A DNA stretch of 64,000 nt from Maricaulis maris_C (GTDB lineage: Bacteria; Pseudomonadota; Alphaproteobacteria; Caulobacterales; Maricaulaceae). The stretch is from the NCBI RefSeq assembly GCF_049116555.1, contig NZ_JAGDYT010000001.1:868001-932000 (forward strand). The letters run 5' to 3'. The notes beneath the pieces are model-generated. The model made no database searches. It had not been told where the DNA came from and saw only the letters and a list, made by a program, of their open reading frames with translations. Below, one piece after another: positions 1 to 9,851 of this stretch (position 1 is the first letter of the stretch; each line of letters begins with the position of its first letter). A program made the translations under genes and the position numbers.

Positions 1-960
1 GGTAGCGATGAAGGGCGTGTTTCGTTTTGGGTGGATGGTCCCGAACGCGCGTGGCGCGAGCCCGCGTTTTGACAGGCCATAGAGCACCCGCGCTGCCATG
101 ATGATCTGAACCAGCGCACCATTGACCATGGCCAGAAGCGCGACATAGGCGATCGCCGCGCCGGACCGCCCCGTGGCCTGTTCGAACAGCGCCGCCAGCG
201 GGCCATCGGCCTGTGCCAGCATGTCTGGCGACATGGTGCGGACCGCGACCCAGGCGACCGCAAAGTAGAACAGGGCCGAGACCGTCAGCGTGACCAGAAT
301 GGCGAGGGGCAGGGTGTGGCGCGGCCGTTTGACCTCCTCGGCCATGTTGGCGATGTCCTCGAAGCCGATAAAGGCAAAGAAGGCCATCACGCTGGCCGCG
401 AACAGCCCGGTCCAGGGGATGGCGATGTCCGGGATGATCGGCGCCGGGGCGGCGATGGCTCCGGGAGCGGCCACAAAGATGATCACCAAAAGACCGAGCG
501 CCTCGACGATGGTGACCGCCCCGGCGACCCAGATCGATTCCTTGACCCCCCAGATCGCGATCAGGCTCAGCATGGCCAGGGCGCTGATCATTGAAACCCA
601 GGTCGGGATGTTGGCCAGCTCGCTGACATAGCCGGCAAAGCCGTGCAAGACGACCGCAGCCGACGTCGCCCCGGACAGGGTCACGCCATATCCGGCGATC
701 GCGGTCAGTACGCGGCGGTCGAAGGCACGGCTGACATAGGCGGCTTCCCCGGCGCTTTCCGGATAGCGCGACCCCAGTTCTGCATAGGACAGGGCGGTGA
801 GCCCGGCGAGGGCGCCGGCGAGCAGGAAGGCCAGCGGCGTATAGACACCAGCCACGCCCGCCATCTCGCCGACCAGCGCATATATGCCGGCGCCGAGGGT
901 GACACCCAGCCCGTACAATACCAGTTCGATCGGGCCGATGACTCGCTTGAGCTTCGCCAT
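1..960 (-). CDS. APC-family amino acid permease (3' end outside window)
   Basis: The frame opens with ATG at 960 and runs off the window at 1, so about 320 N-terminal residues are visible and the C-terminus is missing. The protein begins MAKLKRVIGPIELVLYGLG and has the glycine-rich first helix of APC transporters (GVTLGAGIYALVGEMAG). About eight or nine hydrophobic helices follow, with AFIGFEDIANMAEEVKRP in the middle, which matches the family's conserved FxGFE..A...EE..P loop. The role is inner-membrane amino acid or amine uptake by cation symport or exchange. The substrate cannot be read from the sequence. It is on the same strand as the iron transporter behind it but 92 bases apart, with no sign of coupling. 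Confidence 0.85.
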   Translation of the reverse strand, partial: MAKLKRVIGPIELVLYGLGVTLGAGIYALVGEMAGVAGVYTPLAFLLAGALAGLTALSYAELGSRYPESAGEAAYVSRAFDRRVLTAIAGYGVTLSGATSAAVVLHGFAGYVSELANIPTWVSMISALAMLSLIAIWGVKESIWVAGAVTIVEALGLLVIIFVAAPGAIAAPAPIIPDIAIPWTGLFAASVMAFFAFIGFEDIANMAEEVKRPRHTLPLAILVTLTVSALFYFAVAWVAVRTMSPDMLAQADGPLAALFEQATGRSGAAIAYVALLAMVNGALVQIIMAARVLYGLSKRGLAPRAFGTIHPKRNTPFIAT

Positions 961-1052
961 GTGGCGCAGCCTACACCAGTTTCACGCAGATGCGGGGCGC
1001 AATTCGGGGCGGAACCGCAATCGCTTCGAAACCGGGGGCAGGGGCGTCGCGG

Positions 1053-2084
<1,032 letters not shown>

Positions 2085-2109
2085 GCGGCGTCCCCCCGGG
2101 GCGTTCTGG

Positions 2110-3732
2110 CTATCGATCCTGTCTCGATAGGTAGCGGGCCACGAAGATCATGGGAAGCAGGGCGACCAGCGGAATGAGGAGTGAGGGCAGGGCCGCTTCT
2201 CCCAGACGCTCATCGCTGGCGAAGTTGTGGGCGATGATGGCCAGGGTGTCATAGTTGAACGGGCGCAGGATCATGGTCGCCGGCAATTCCTTGAGCACTT
2301 CGACAAAAACGAGGAGCCCGGCCGAGGTCACCCCGGCGACGATCAGTGGCCAGTGAATGTGCCAGACGCGCTGGCCGCGGCTCGCGCCCAGCGTCCGCGC
2401 GGCACCATCCAGCGAGGGGGTGACACGTGTCAGCGCGGTTTCGGCCGGACTGATGGCGGCGGCGGCAAAGCGCGAGAGATAGGCAAAGACCAGCGCCGCC
2501 CCCGTGCCGGTCAGCAGGATGGGGAAGACCTCCCCGGTGATGGCCCGCCAGGCCGGGTCGAGCAGGGATTGGGTGCCGGAAAGAATGGCGATCACGCCAA
2601 CGGCGGCGACAGCGCCGGGGACGGCATAGCCCAGACCGGCAGCCCGGGCGGCCAGGGTCGCGATGGCCGTATGGCTGCGCAGGGCATAGGCGGTGGCGAG
2701 GCCCAGCGCGGCGGCGATCAGCGCCGTGATCGCGGCCAGGGTCAGCGAATGCCAGCTGGCCGCGGCGAGGCCGGGCGCGGTCTCGGTATGGGCAGCCAGC
2801 CAGATCAGGCGGCCGAGCGGGATCAGCATGCCGAGGGCCAGTGGCAGCAGGCAGGCGCCCAGGGCGCCGAGCGTCTGCACGCCGTTCAGATGGATGCGCG
2901 GCGAGGGCTTGTGACGGCCAGCGGCATTGATGCTGCGCGCGCGGCGGCGCTGGGCCCGTTCCAGGCCGAAGACCAGCATGGCGATGAAGACGAGGACGAG
3001 GGAGAGGCGGGCAGCGTCGACCAGCGATCCAGCCCCGCTCCAGGCGCGTATCAGGCCGATCGACAGGGTCGGCGCGCCGAGATGCGAGACCGTGCCGTAA
3101 TCGGCCAGGCTTTCCATCACCACCAGCGCCAGACCGGCGGCAATCGCCGGGCGTGCCATGGGCAGGGAGGTGCGCCAGAAGGCGGTCAGCGGACCAGCCC
3201 CAAGTGTGCGGGCGGCGTTATAGGCGTCTGCGGACTGGCTGGAAAAAGTGTTGCGGGCCAGCAGGTAGACATAGGGATATAGGACGAGGGCAAACATCAG
3301 CCCCGCTCCCCAGCTGCCGCGAATGGTCGGGAAGAGACCGCCGCTCGCAGCGTGCAACGGCCCGCCGGCGGCGCTGAGATCGAGCCACGCATAGGCGGCG
3401 ACATAGGCCGGTACGGCGAGGGGCAGGATCAGGATCCAGCCCAGTGTGCGGCGACCAATGAAGTCGGTCCGCGCCATCAGCCAGCCGAGTCCGGTACCGA
3501 TCAGCCCGGCACCGCCGGCGGCGATCAGGCCAACCAGCGCCGAGGTCGCGATATAGGTGGGCAGGCGTGTGCCGGCGAGATGGCGCAGATAATCACCGGT
3601 CTCGCCGGACAGGCCGATCCACATCACAGCCAGGATCGGCGCCGCGCACAGGGTCGCGGCGAGGATGGCCAGGCTGGTGGCGCGCCCGGGCAGGATCCGG
3701 CCCGGGCTCCTGAAGGCAGTCGCCAGGCGCAC
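2110..3732 (-). CDS. fbpB: Ferric iron ABC transporter, fused permease
   Basis: 540 residues with about twelve hydrophobic segments in two related halves, as in FbpB/SfuB iron permeases where two permease units are fused in one chain. The first ATPase-contact (EAA) loop is visible as AARTLGAGPLTAFWRTSLPM at about residues 173-192, and the second as AARTLGASRGQRVWHIHWPL in the C-terminal half. It sits between the binding protein, whose stop codon is 2 bases upstream, and the ATPase gene 25 bases downstream, so the three genes are almost certainly co-transcribed. It forms the inner-membrane channel through which iron released from FbpA enters the cytoplasm. Confidence 0.88.
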   Translation of the reverse strand: MRLATAFRSPGRILPGRATSLAILAATLCAAPILAVMWIGLSGETGDYLRHLAGTRLPTYIATSALVGLIAAGGAGLIGTGLGWLMARTDFIGRRTLGWILILPLAVPAYVAAYAWLDLSAAGGPLHAASGGLFPTIRGSWGAGLMFALVLYPYVYLLARNTFSSQSADAYNAARTLGAGPLTAFWRTSLPMARPAIAAGLALVVMESLADYGTVSHLGAPTLSIGLIRAWSGAGSLVDAARLSLVLVFIAMLVFGLERAQRRRARSINAAGRHKPSPRIHLNGVQTLGALGACLLPLALGMLIPLGRLIWLAAHTETAPGLAAASWHSLTLAAITALIAAALGLATAYALRSHTAIATLAARAAGLGYAVPGAVAAVGVIAILSGTQSLLDPAWRAITGEVFPILLTGTGAALVFAYLSRFAAAAISPAETALTRVTPSLDGAARTLGASRGQRVWHIHWPLIVAGVTSAGLLVFVEVLKELPATMILRPFNYDTLAIIAHNFASDERLGEAALPSLLIPLVALLPMIFVARYLSRQDR

Positions 3733-3734
3733 GC

Positions 3735-4775
3735 CTACTGCCAGCCGACCCGATCAAAGATGCGCTGGGCCGTCTCATTGTGATCGCCCAGATCGGAGAC
3801 ATTCAGATTGTCTTCGTTGAAGGGCAGCATCGCCGCGAGGGTCGGGTTTTCCCAGCTGACATCGGTGCGGACCGGGATTTCATTGGTCATCTCGGCAAAG
3901 GCGCGCTGGGCCGTGTCGGAGAAGAAATACGCGATCAGGGCGCGGGCATTGTCCGCGTTCGGCGCGTTCACGGCGATGCCGGCACCGGACACGTTCACAT
4001 GGGCGCCGGTCGTGTCCTGATTGGGGAAGAAGAGCGTCACCTGCGCGGCGGCAGCCTGGGCGGCCGGGTCGTCGGAATTGACCATCATCGCGTAGTAATA
4101 ATGGTTGGTGATGGCGACATCGCACTCGCCGGCAGCAATGCCGTTGATCTGGGTACGGTCACCGCCTTGCGGGTCGCGCGCCATGTTGTCGACGATGGCC
4201 TGGGCCCAGGCCTGCGCGCCCTCTTCGCCGAGATGGGCGACCAGGGAAGCCAGAAGGGACTGGTTATAGGCATTGCCGCTGCCACGGACGCAGATACGGC
4301 CCTGCCATTGCGGATCGGCGAGGTCCTCATAGGACGTGATTTCGCCGGGCTGGACGCGCGTGTTCGACCAGGCAATCACGCGGGAGCGTTTGGCGAAGCT
4401 GACCCAATAGCCTTCCGGGTCGACCAGATTGGCCGGGACCGAGCCGGTCAGGTCGGAGAAATCGGTCTGCGCGAACAGGCCGGCCTCCTCGGCGCGGTGC
4501 AGGCGGGCGGCGTCGACGGTGATGATGACATCGGCCGGGCTGCGCTCGCCATCGGCGCGCACGCGCTCGATCAGCTGGTCGCCATTGGCCGAGACGAGAT
4601 TGACCTCGATACCGGTCTCTTCGGTGAAGGCGGCATAAATCGCGGCGTCGCTGGAATAGTGGCGGGCGCTGTAGACATTGACGACTTGCGCGGTCTCGCT
4701 GACCTCATCGGCCGGCTGGGAACAGGCTGCAACAGCGAGGCTGGCAGCAAATGCGAGGAGTTTCACCGATTTCAT
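3735..4775 (-). CDS. fbpA: Ferric iron-binding (extracytoplasmic) protein, FbpA-like
   Basis: 346 residues. The N-terminus is a signal peptide ending in a lipobox-like VAAC (MKSVKLLAFAASLAVAAC), so the mature protein may be lipid-anchored, which would be less usual than a free periplasmic FbpA. The mature part starts with VVNVYSARHY, the typical first strand of the iron-binding class, and contains HYYYAMMVNS around residue 220. Adjacent tyrosines at this place are the known iron ligands of FbpA. It heads the fbpABC operon. A Fur-like palindrome lies 43 bases upstream of the start (4818-4832), which agrees with iron repression. Iron as substrate is inferred from the tyrosines and operon; another oxyanion-bound metal is possible. 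Confidence 0.87.
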   Translation of the reverse strand: MKSVKLLAFAASLAVAACSQPADEVSETAQVVNVYSARHYSSDAAIYAAFTEETGIEVNLVSANGDQLIERVRADGERSPADVIITVDAARLHRAEEAGLFAQTDFSDLTGSVPANLVDPEGYWVSFAKRSRVIAWSNTRVQPGEITSYEDLADPQWQGRICVRGSGNAYNQSLLASLVAHLGEEGAQAWAQAIVDNMARDPQGGDRTQINGIAAGECDVAITNHYYYAMMVNSDDPAAQAAAAQVTLFFPNQDTTGAHVNVSGAGIAVNAPNADNARALIAYFFSDTAQRAFAEMTNEIPVRTDVSWENPTLAAMLPFNEDNLNVSDLGDHNETAQRIFDRVGWQ

Positions 4776-4817
4776 GGCTCACCTGTTAAGACTGACTTGC
4801 AATACCTCTCCCATCTC

Positions 4818-4832
4818 TGAGAATGTTTCGCA
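4818..4832. promoter_or_regulatory. Fur-like operator upstream of fbpA
   Basis: TGAGAATGTTTCGCA reads as a 7-1-7 inverted repeat close to the Fur consensus TGAnAATnATTnTCA, with the left arm intact and the right arm departing at two positions. It lies 43 bases before the fbpA start, where a repressor would overlap the promoter. The function is inferred from motif and position. Confidence 0.45.
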
Positions 4833-4967
4833 AGAAGTCCGTGCAGGAATTTGCTGCGCCATGGCGCCGCAGGCAGGGTTGCGCGGAATGGGGCAGGGAG
4901 ATTCGCGAGGAATCAACGCGCATGTTCGCGGTCTTCATCGGTCCGGTGGGGCGGGGAAGATTGGAAA

Positions 4968-5042
4968 TGGTGGGCGATACTGGGATTGAACCAGTGACCC
5001 CCTCGGTGTGAACGAGGTGCTCTCCCGCTGAGCTAATCGCCC
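4968..5042 (-). tRNA. tRNA-Val (anticodon CAC)
   Basis: The reverse strand folds into a full cloverleaf. The acceptor stem is GGGCGAT/ATCGCCC, the D-arm TAGCTC...GAGCA, the anticodon stem CCTCG/CGAGG with loop TTCACAC (anticodon CAC), and the T-arm ACTGG-TTCAATC-CCAGT. The 3' CCA is encoded. The length is 75 nt with CCA. Confidence 0.97.
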
Positions 5043-5294
5043 GGGTGTTTCCGGAAAGCGACCGTATAAGCAGGCACTTCGGACGGGTCAACTACGCGAG
5101 GAAGTTGAAGTGCAGATGACACTTGCGGCGCATGCGACAACTTGCCACACCTTCCTACTCTCGTCATATGCGCCTGCTCCCTATATCAGCCTCCACCAAG
5201 CTGGAATTCGGCCGCAGTGGCCGGTCCCGTCAATCACCCGATTGGACGCAATTCCCGGCCGAGGACAGCTTCGGTCGAGCAGGAGGTTTTGTTC

Positions 5295-5513
5295 ATGAGT
5301 AATGATCTGTGCACGCCCGACGGTGCGCGTCGTCTCAAAGCGCGTATTGAAGCCTATTGGGCCGAGCGCGGCTATGATGTTTCCGTGGATCTCGTGGAAG
5401 CCGGCTTCATGCCCGCCATGCGCTCCGCCCGCACGGATGTGCGCTCCAACCTCGTCAACGGTATGCCGACCCGCGCTGCCAATGACGCCGGTCGCGAGCG
5501 CCGCACGGCCTGA
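5295..5513 (+). CDS. Small conserved-looking protein of unknown function (72 aa)
   Basis: A 72-residue protein beginning MSNDLCTPDGARRLKARIEA. The start at 5295 is chosen because a perfect AGGAGG lies at 5281-5286, eight bases before the ATG; the open frame extends further upstream but without such a site. The N-terminal half is predicted helical (GARRLKARIEAYWAERGYDV) and the C-terminal part is polar and basic. I see no membrane segment and no metal-binding pattern beyond one cysteine. The stop is 2 bases from the convergent end of gph. I recognise no named family. The strong ribosome site and normal codon use argue that it is a real gene. Confidence 0.7.
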   Translation: MSNDLCTPDGARRLKARIEAYWAERGYDVSVDLVEAGFMPAMRSARTDVRSNLVNGMPTRAANDAGRERRTA

Positions 5514-5515
5514 TC

Positions 5516-6205
5516 TCAGGTCTTCGCTCGCCACAGCTCGGCGAGCGCCAGCGGTACATCGCTGAATGAATGAATGACCCGGTCGGCTCCCAAGGAGTCG
5601 GCCGGTCTTTCACTATAGCCATAACTCATCACAATACTGGGCAGGCCCGCCGCGGCTGCCGAGGCGACATCCGGTTCGCTGTCCCCGACCAGGGCGGCGC
5701 GCGCATAACCGCCGCCAAGTGATTCCAGCAAATGATCCGGCGCCGGCTTCTTGGCCGTTGTGCGATCCGGTCCGATGATCCGGTCGAAATATCCCGCCAG
5801 ACCCGTTTCAGCCATCAGGGCGTCCGACAGGACGGAGGGCTTGTTGGTGCAGACCGACAAGCGGCTGCCGCGCGTGCGCAGCCAATCCAGCGTCGCTTCC
5901 ACGCCGTCGAAAACCTGACTGTGGGCGCAAATATCGGCGGCATAGATGTCGATGAATTCCGCGACCGCGGCATCGGCGCCTTCAAGCGTGCGGCCCTGGC
6001 TGTCATGGGCCCGTTCGAGCAGGGCGCGCGCCCCGCGCCCGACCATGGCGCGGACCGCGCTCAATTCCACCGCCACAAGACCACGCGGGATGATGACCGC
6101 ATTCAGGGCGCGCAGCAGGTCTGGTGCCGTGTCGACCAGCGTGCCGTCGAGGTCAAAGGCGATCGCGGCGCCGTCAAACAGGTCGGCATCTTCAAGGTCG
6201 GGCAT
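5516..6205 (-). CDS. gph: HAD-family phosphatase, phosphoglycolate phosphatase type
   Basis: 229 residues. HAD motif I is FDLDGTLVD at residues 17-25 (catalytic Asp18 and Asp20), motif II is SVCTNKP, motif III the lysine in TTAKKPAPDHLLES, and motif IV GDSEPDVASAAAAG. The helical cap between motifs I and II makes it a subclass I enzyme such as Gph, which removes 2-phosphoglycolate formed during DNA repair. The start at 6205 is the first ATG that gives the usual length; upstream in-frame codons would add about 95 residues without homology. It is divergent from glmU with 114 bases between. Closely related sugar-phosphate phosphatases cannot be excluded. Confidence 0.82.
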   Translation of the reverse strand: MPDLEDADLFDGAAIAFDLDGTLVDTAPDLLRALNAVIIPRGLVAVELSAVRAMVGRGARALLERAHDSQGRTLEGADAAVAEFIDIYAADICAHSQVFDGVEATLDWLRTRGSRLSVCTNKPSVLSDALMAETGLAGYFDRIIGPDRTTAKKPAPDHLLESLGGGYARAALVGDSEPDVASAAAAGLPSIVMSYGYSERPADSLGADRVIHSFSDVPLALAELWRAKT

Positions 6206-6319
6206 GATTTCAGGCCTTTGAGCGTTGAAAGCAGGAGAAGCTAGGTTACGCACGCCGGAGCGATAGGCTATAGCGCCTGACAGGTCGAAACCGACGAATC
6301 CCGGAACAAGGAAGTCGCC

Positions 6320-7678
6320 ATGTCCCGAACCCGCGCCGCCATCATCCTCGCTGCCGGTCAAGGCAAACGGATGAAGTCCAAGACGGTGAAAGTGCTTCAT
6401 CCGGTCGGGGGACGCCCCATGCTGGACTGGGCTGTGGCTCTGGCCGGCGATTGCGGCGCCGGTGATGTCGTCACCGTCTATGGCGCGCATTCACCGGCGG
6501 TGAAGGATGCGGCTGAAGCTTTGGGGACACGAACGGCGTTGCAGGACCCGCCCAAGGGTACCGGCCACGCGGTGCAGGCCGCGCGCGAGGCGCTGGCCGA
6601 TCTCGGCGGCGACGCCATTGTCCTTTATGCCGACACGCCCCTGATTACCGCGGCCACGGTGGGCCGTGTCTTCGAGGCGCTTGAAGCCGGCGCGTCGGTG
6701 GCGGTGCTCGGATTCGAGCCGGCGGACCCGGCAGCCTATGGGCGCCTGATCACGAATGAGGCCGGTGATCTGGACCGGATTGTCGAGTTCAAGGACGCCA
6801 ATGAGACCGAGCGTGCCGTCGGCCTTGTCAATTCCGGCGTTTTGGCCGCGCCGGCCGAGCTACTCTTCGATCTGCTGGACGAGGTCACCAATGACAACGC
6901 CAATGGCGAGTATTATCTGACCGATGTGGTCGGCCTGGCCCGTGATCGCGGTCTGAGAGCTGCCGTCGTCATCGCCGATGGTGATGAGGTGCTTGGGGTG
7001 AATTCACGCGCCGACCTTGCGGCCGCCGAGGCGGCCTTCCAGGCGTGCATGCGCACGCAGATGATGGCGGACGGGGTGACCCTTGTTGCGCCGGAGACGG
7101 TCTTCTTCGCACATGATACGCAGATCGCCCGCGATGTCGTCATCGAGCCCAATGTCGTCTTTGGCCCTGGTGTGGTGATCGAGGAGGATGCGGTCATTCA
7201 CGCGCACTCCCATATAGAGGGAGCGCATGTGGGCCGCGGCGCCCATGCCGGACCTTTCGCCCGCCTGCGTCCCGGAGCCCAGCTGGGAGCGGGCTCCAGG
7301 GTCGGGAATTTCGTCGAGATCAAGAAATCGCAGCTCGCCGAGGGCGCAAAAGTCTCTCACCTTACCTATATCGGCGATGCGTCGGTTGGCGCGAACGCGA
7401 ATATCGGGGCCGGGACCATTACCTGCAATTACGACGGATATGACAAACATCGCACCGTGATCGGCGCCAATGCCTTCATCGGGTCGAATACCTGTCTGGT
7501 CGCGCCCGTCAGCGTCGGTGAGGGCGCTTTCACGGCGACCGGAACCATTGTCACCAGTGACGTGCCCGCGGACGCGCTGTGCCTGGCGCGGACCCCGCAA
7601 TCCCACAAGTCCGGCTGGGCGGCGCGCTTCCACGCCGCCAAACAGGCCCGGAAATCCAGAAAGGACAGCCAGAAATGA
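6320..7678 (+). CDS. glmU: Bifunctional UDP-GlcNAc pyrophosphorylase / glucosamine-1-phosphate acetyltransferase
   Basis: 452 residues, the usual GlmU length. The N-terminal uridylyltransferase domain starts with the nucleotide loop LAAGQGKRMKSK (10-21) and carries PPKGTGHAVQAA. The C-terminal part is a left-handed beta-helix of hexapeptide repeats (VVIEPNVVFGPGVVIEEDAV onward), ending in the acetyltransferase site (NYDGYDKHRTVIG, GSNTCLVAPV). It makes UDP-GlcNAc for peptidoglycan and lipopolysaccharide in the cytoplasm. It is the first gene of a tight run: its stop codon overlaps the next start by four bases (ATGA at 7675). Confidence 0.97.
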   Translation: MSRTRAAIILAAGQGKRMKSKTVKVLHPVGGRPMLDWAVALAGDCGAGDVVTVYGAHSPAVKDAAEALGTRTALQDPPKGTGHAVQAAREALADLGGDAIVLYADTPLITAATVGRVFEALEAGASVAVLGFEPADPAAYGRLITNEAGDLDRIVEFKDANETERAVGLVNSGVLAAPAELLFDLLDEVTNDNANGEYYLTDVVGLARDRGLRAAVVIADGDEVLGVNSRADLAAAEAAFQACMRTQMMADGVTLVAPETVFFAHDTQIARDVVIEPNVVFGPGVVIEEDAVIHAHSHIEGAHVGRGAHAGPFARLRPGAQLGAGSRVGNFVEIKKSQLAEGAKVSHLTYIGDASVGANANIGAGTITCNYDGYDKHRTVIGANAFIGSNTCLVAPVSVGEGAFTATGTIVTSDVPADALCLARTPQSHKSGWAARFHAAKQARKSRKDSQK

Positions 7679-9144
7679 GTGTGACGGACCGCCTGAGCGA
7701 CAAAAGCCTGTTTCGCACCGAAAGCTTCATCGATGGCCAGTGGGTCAAGGGCGAGGGCGGAGATGATGTCCTCAACCCGGCCAATAACGACGTCATCGCG
7801 ACGATCGGTGATGTCGGTGAAGCCGGAGCCCGCCAGGCCGTGGCCGCAGCGACCCGCGCCTTCGAGAGCTGGAAGAAACGCTCGGCCTTTGAACGCGCCG
7901 CACTCCTGATGAAGTGGCACCAGCTGATCATGGAGAACGCTCAGGACCTGGCCGTTCTGATCACGCTGGAAATGGGCAAGGTCAACAAGGAAGCCCAGGG
8001 TGAAGTGGTTTATGGCGCCTCCTTCATCGAATGGTCGGCCGAGGAAGCCAAGCGCGTGCATGGCGAGACGCTGTCGACACCCTTCCCGGGGTCTCGCGGC
8101 TGGACCATCCGCCAGCCGATCGGTGTGGTCGGTTGCATCACGCCGTGGAATTTCCCGAATGCCATGATCACCCGAAAATGCGCCCCAGCCCTGGCCGCGG
8201 GCTGTACCATGGTGATCAAGCCGGCGCCGGAAACCCCGCTCTCCGCCCTGGCGCTCGCAGAGCTGGCCAAGCGGGCCGGCATTCCCGACGGCGTGTTCAA
8301 TGTTGTCTGTGGTGACGCCCCGGCGATTGGCGGCGTGCTGACCAGTTCGGACGATGTCCGCATGATCGGCTTCACCGGTTCGACCGCTGTCGGCAAATTG
8401 CTGATGAAACAGGCCGCCTCGACCGTGAAGCGGGTCGCCCTCGAATTGGGCGGCAATGCGCCTTTCATCGTCATGGATGACGCTGATATCGAGACGGCTG
8501 CAGACGGCGTGATCGCCTCGAAATTCCGGGTTTCCGGTCAAACCTGCGTCTCGGCCAATCGCATCATTGCTCAGCCCGCCATCGCCGACAAACTGGTCGC
8601 CGCGCTGGAAGCCCGCATTTCCAGGCTCAAGGCCGGTGACGGTTTCGCAGCGGGTACGGATGTCGGTCCGCTCATTCACATGGAAGCGGTGAGCCGTGTC
8701 GACAAGCTGGTGGTGCAGGCGCGCGAAGCCGGTGCCCGCATCGTAACTGGCGGCAAGCCTCTGACCGATGAACTCGGGGGCTCCTTCTACGCGCCGACCC
8801 TGATCGATGGCGGTGACCCGTCCATGGATGTGTCCTGTTCGGAGATATTCGGACCGGTCGCCTCGGTCTATCGGGCGGAGAGCGAAGCCGACATCATCAG
8901 GCTCGCCAATGACACGCCCTTTGGCCTGGCCGCCTATATCTACACAAACGACATCGGTCGCGTGCATCGCCTGACCGAAGGCATTGAGTACGGCATGATC
9001 GGCGTCAATGCGCCGATGGTCGGTGCCGCCTCGACGCCCTTCGGCGGAGTCAAGGAAAGCGGGATCGGACGCGAAGGCGGCAAATGGGGTGTCGAGGAGT
9101 TCACCGAACTCAAATACGTCCTCCTCGGCGGCGTTGACCAATGA
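7675..9144 (+). CDS. gabD: Succinate-semialdehyde dehydrogenase / aldehyde dehydrogenase
   Basis: 489 residues, the standard length for the NAD(P)-aldehyde dehydrogenase superfamily. Seen features are TPWNFPNAM near residue 157, the cofactor loop FTGSTAVGK, the general base Glu257 in ALELGGNAP, and the nucleophile Cys291 in SGQTCVSANR. The EMGK and YGASFIEWSAEEAKR stretches are characteristic of the succinate-semialdehyde branch (GabD). It oxidises an aldehyde to the acid, probably succinic semialdehyde to succinate. The start at 7675 overlaps the glmU stop, and the stop overlaps rpiA, so translation is coupled on both sides. Glutarate semialdehyde is an alternative substrate. Confidence 0.85.
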   Translation: MSVTDRLSDKSLFRTESFIDGQWVKGEGGDDVLNPANNDVIATIGDVGEAGARQAVAAATRAFESWKKRSAFERAALLMKWHQLIMENAQDLAVLITLEMGKVNKEAQGEVVYGASFIEWSAEEAKRVHGETLSTPFPGSRGWTIRQPIGVVGCITPWNFPNAMITRKCAPALAAGCTMVIKPAPETPLSALALAELAKRAGIPDGVFNVVCGDAPAIGGVLTSSDDVRMIGFTGSTAVGKLLMKQAASTVKRVALELGGNAPFIVMDDADIETAADGVIASKFRVSGQTCVSANRIIAQPAIADKLVAALEARISRLKAGDGFAAGTDVGPLIHMEAVSRVDKLVVQAREAGARIVTGGKPLTDELGGSFYAPTLIDGGDPSMDVSCSEIFGPVASVYRAESEADIIRLANDTPFGLAAYIYTNDIGRVHRLTEGIEYGMIGVNAPMVGAASTPFGGVKESGIGREGGKWGVEEFTELKYVLLGGVDQ

Positions 9145-9842
9145 GTGCCGAACGCCAGAAGGCACGGGCCGCCGCCGCCGCGCTCGCCTATGTCGAGAAC
9201 GGCATGACGCTGGGGCTCGGCTCGGGTTCGACCGCGGAGATTTTCCTGCGCCTGCTCGGCGAGAAGGTGAAGGATGGGCTCTCGGTGCGTGGTGTTCCGA
9301 CCTCGCAGCGGACCGCTGAAGTCGCGACCGAAAACGGTGTTCCGCTGATTGATGTCGATCATGTCGATCACATCGCGATCACGATTGACGGTGCCGATGA
9401 AGTCGATGGCCGTTTCCAGCTGATCAAGGGCGGCGGGGCCTGCCTGTTGCGCGAGAAGATCATTGCCCATGCCTCCGACCTGATGATCGTCATGGTCGAC
9501 GAGACGAAGCTGGTCTCGACACTGGGCAAGTTCCCGTTGCCGATTGAGGTTGACCGCTTCGGCTTCTCGCTGACGGCGGGCCACGTCTACGACGCCTTGC
9601 GCAAGGCCGGCGTTGCGGCGCCGGACGTCCAGTTGCGCCGCAAGGGCGACGGGCTGGAGCCGCTGGTCACCGATGGCGGTCATTACATTCTTGACGCGTC
9701 CTGCGAAGCGATCCCGGATGCCCGGCTCGTGGATCAGGCATTGAAAGCCATTCCGGGCATGGTCGAGCATGGCCTGTTCATTGATCTGGCCCGTGTGGTC
9801 ATCGTCGGGGAGGACGGTGATGCGCGGGTGATGGAATTGTAG
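9141..9842 (+). CDS. rpiA: Ribose-5-phosphate isomerase A
   Basis: 233 residues. The family motifs are clear: GLGSGSTAEIFLR (phosphate loop, near residue 20), TSQRTAEVA, the catalytic region ITIDGADEVD with acidic residues, and LIKGGGACLLREKI. It interconverts ribose 5-phosphate and ribulose 5-phosphate in the pentose phosphate pathway. It overlaps the preceding dehydrogenase by four bases, and a putative secreted DUF2059 protein starts 9 bases after its stop. Confidence 0.96.
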   Translation: MSAERQKARAAAAALAYVENGMTLGLGSGSTAEIFLRLLGEKVKDGLSVRGVPTSQRTAEVATENGVPLIDVDHVDHIAITIDGADEVDGRFQLIKGGGACLLREKIIAHASDLMIVMVDETKLVSTLGKFPLPIEVDRFGFSLTAGHVYDALRKAGVAAPDVQLRRKGDGLEPLVTDGGHYILDASCEAIPDARLVDQALKAIPGMVEHGLFIDLARVVIVGEDGDARVMEL

Positions 9843-9851
9843 GGGGATCCC

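Noticed and set aside
7429..9165. A 578-codon open frame on the minus strand over the dehydrogenase gene
   Set aside because: It is an antisense shadow of a GC-rich gene with clear catalytic motifs on the plus strand, and its own translation is low-complexity His/Arg/Gly-rich text without any fold.
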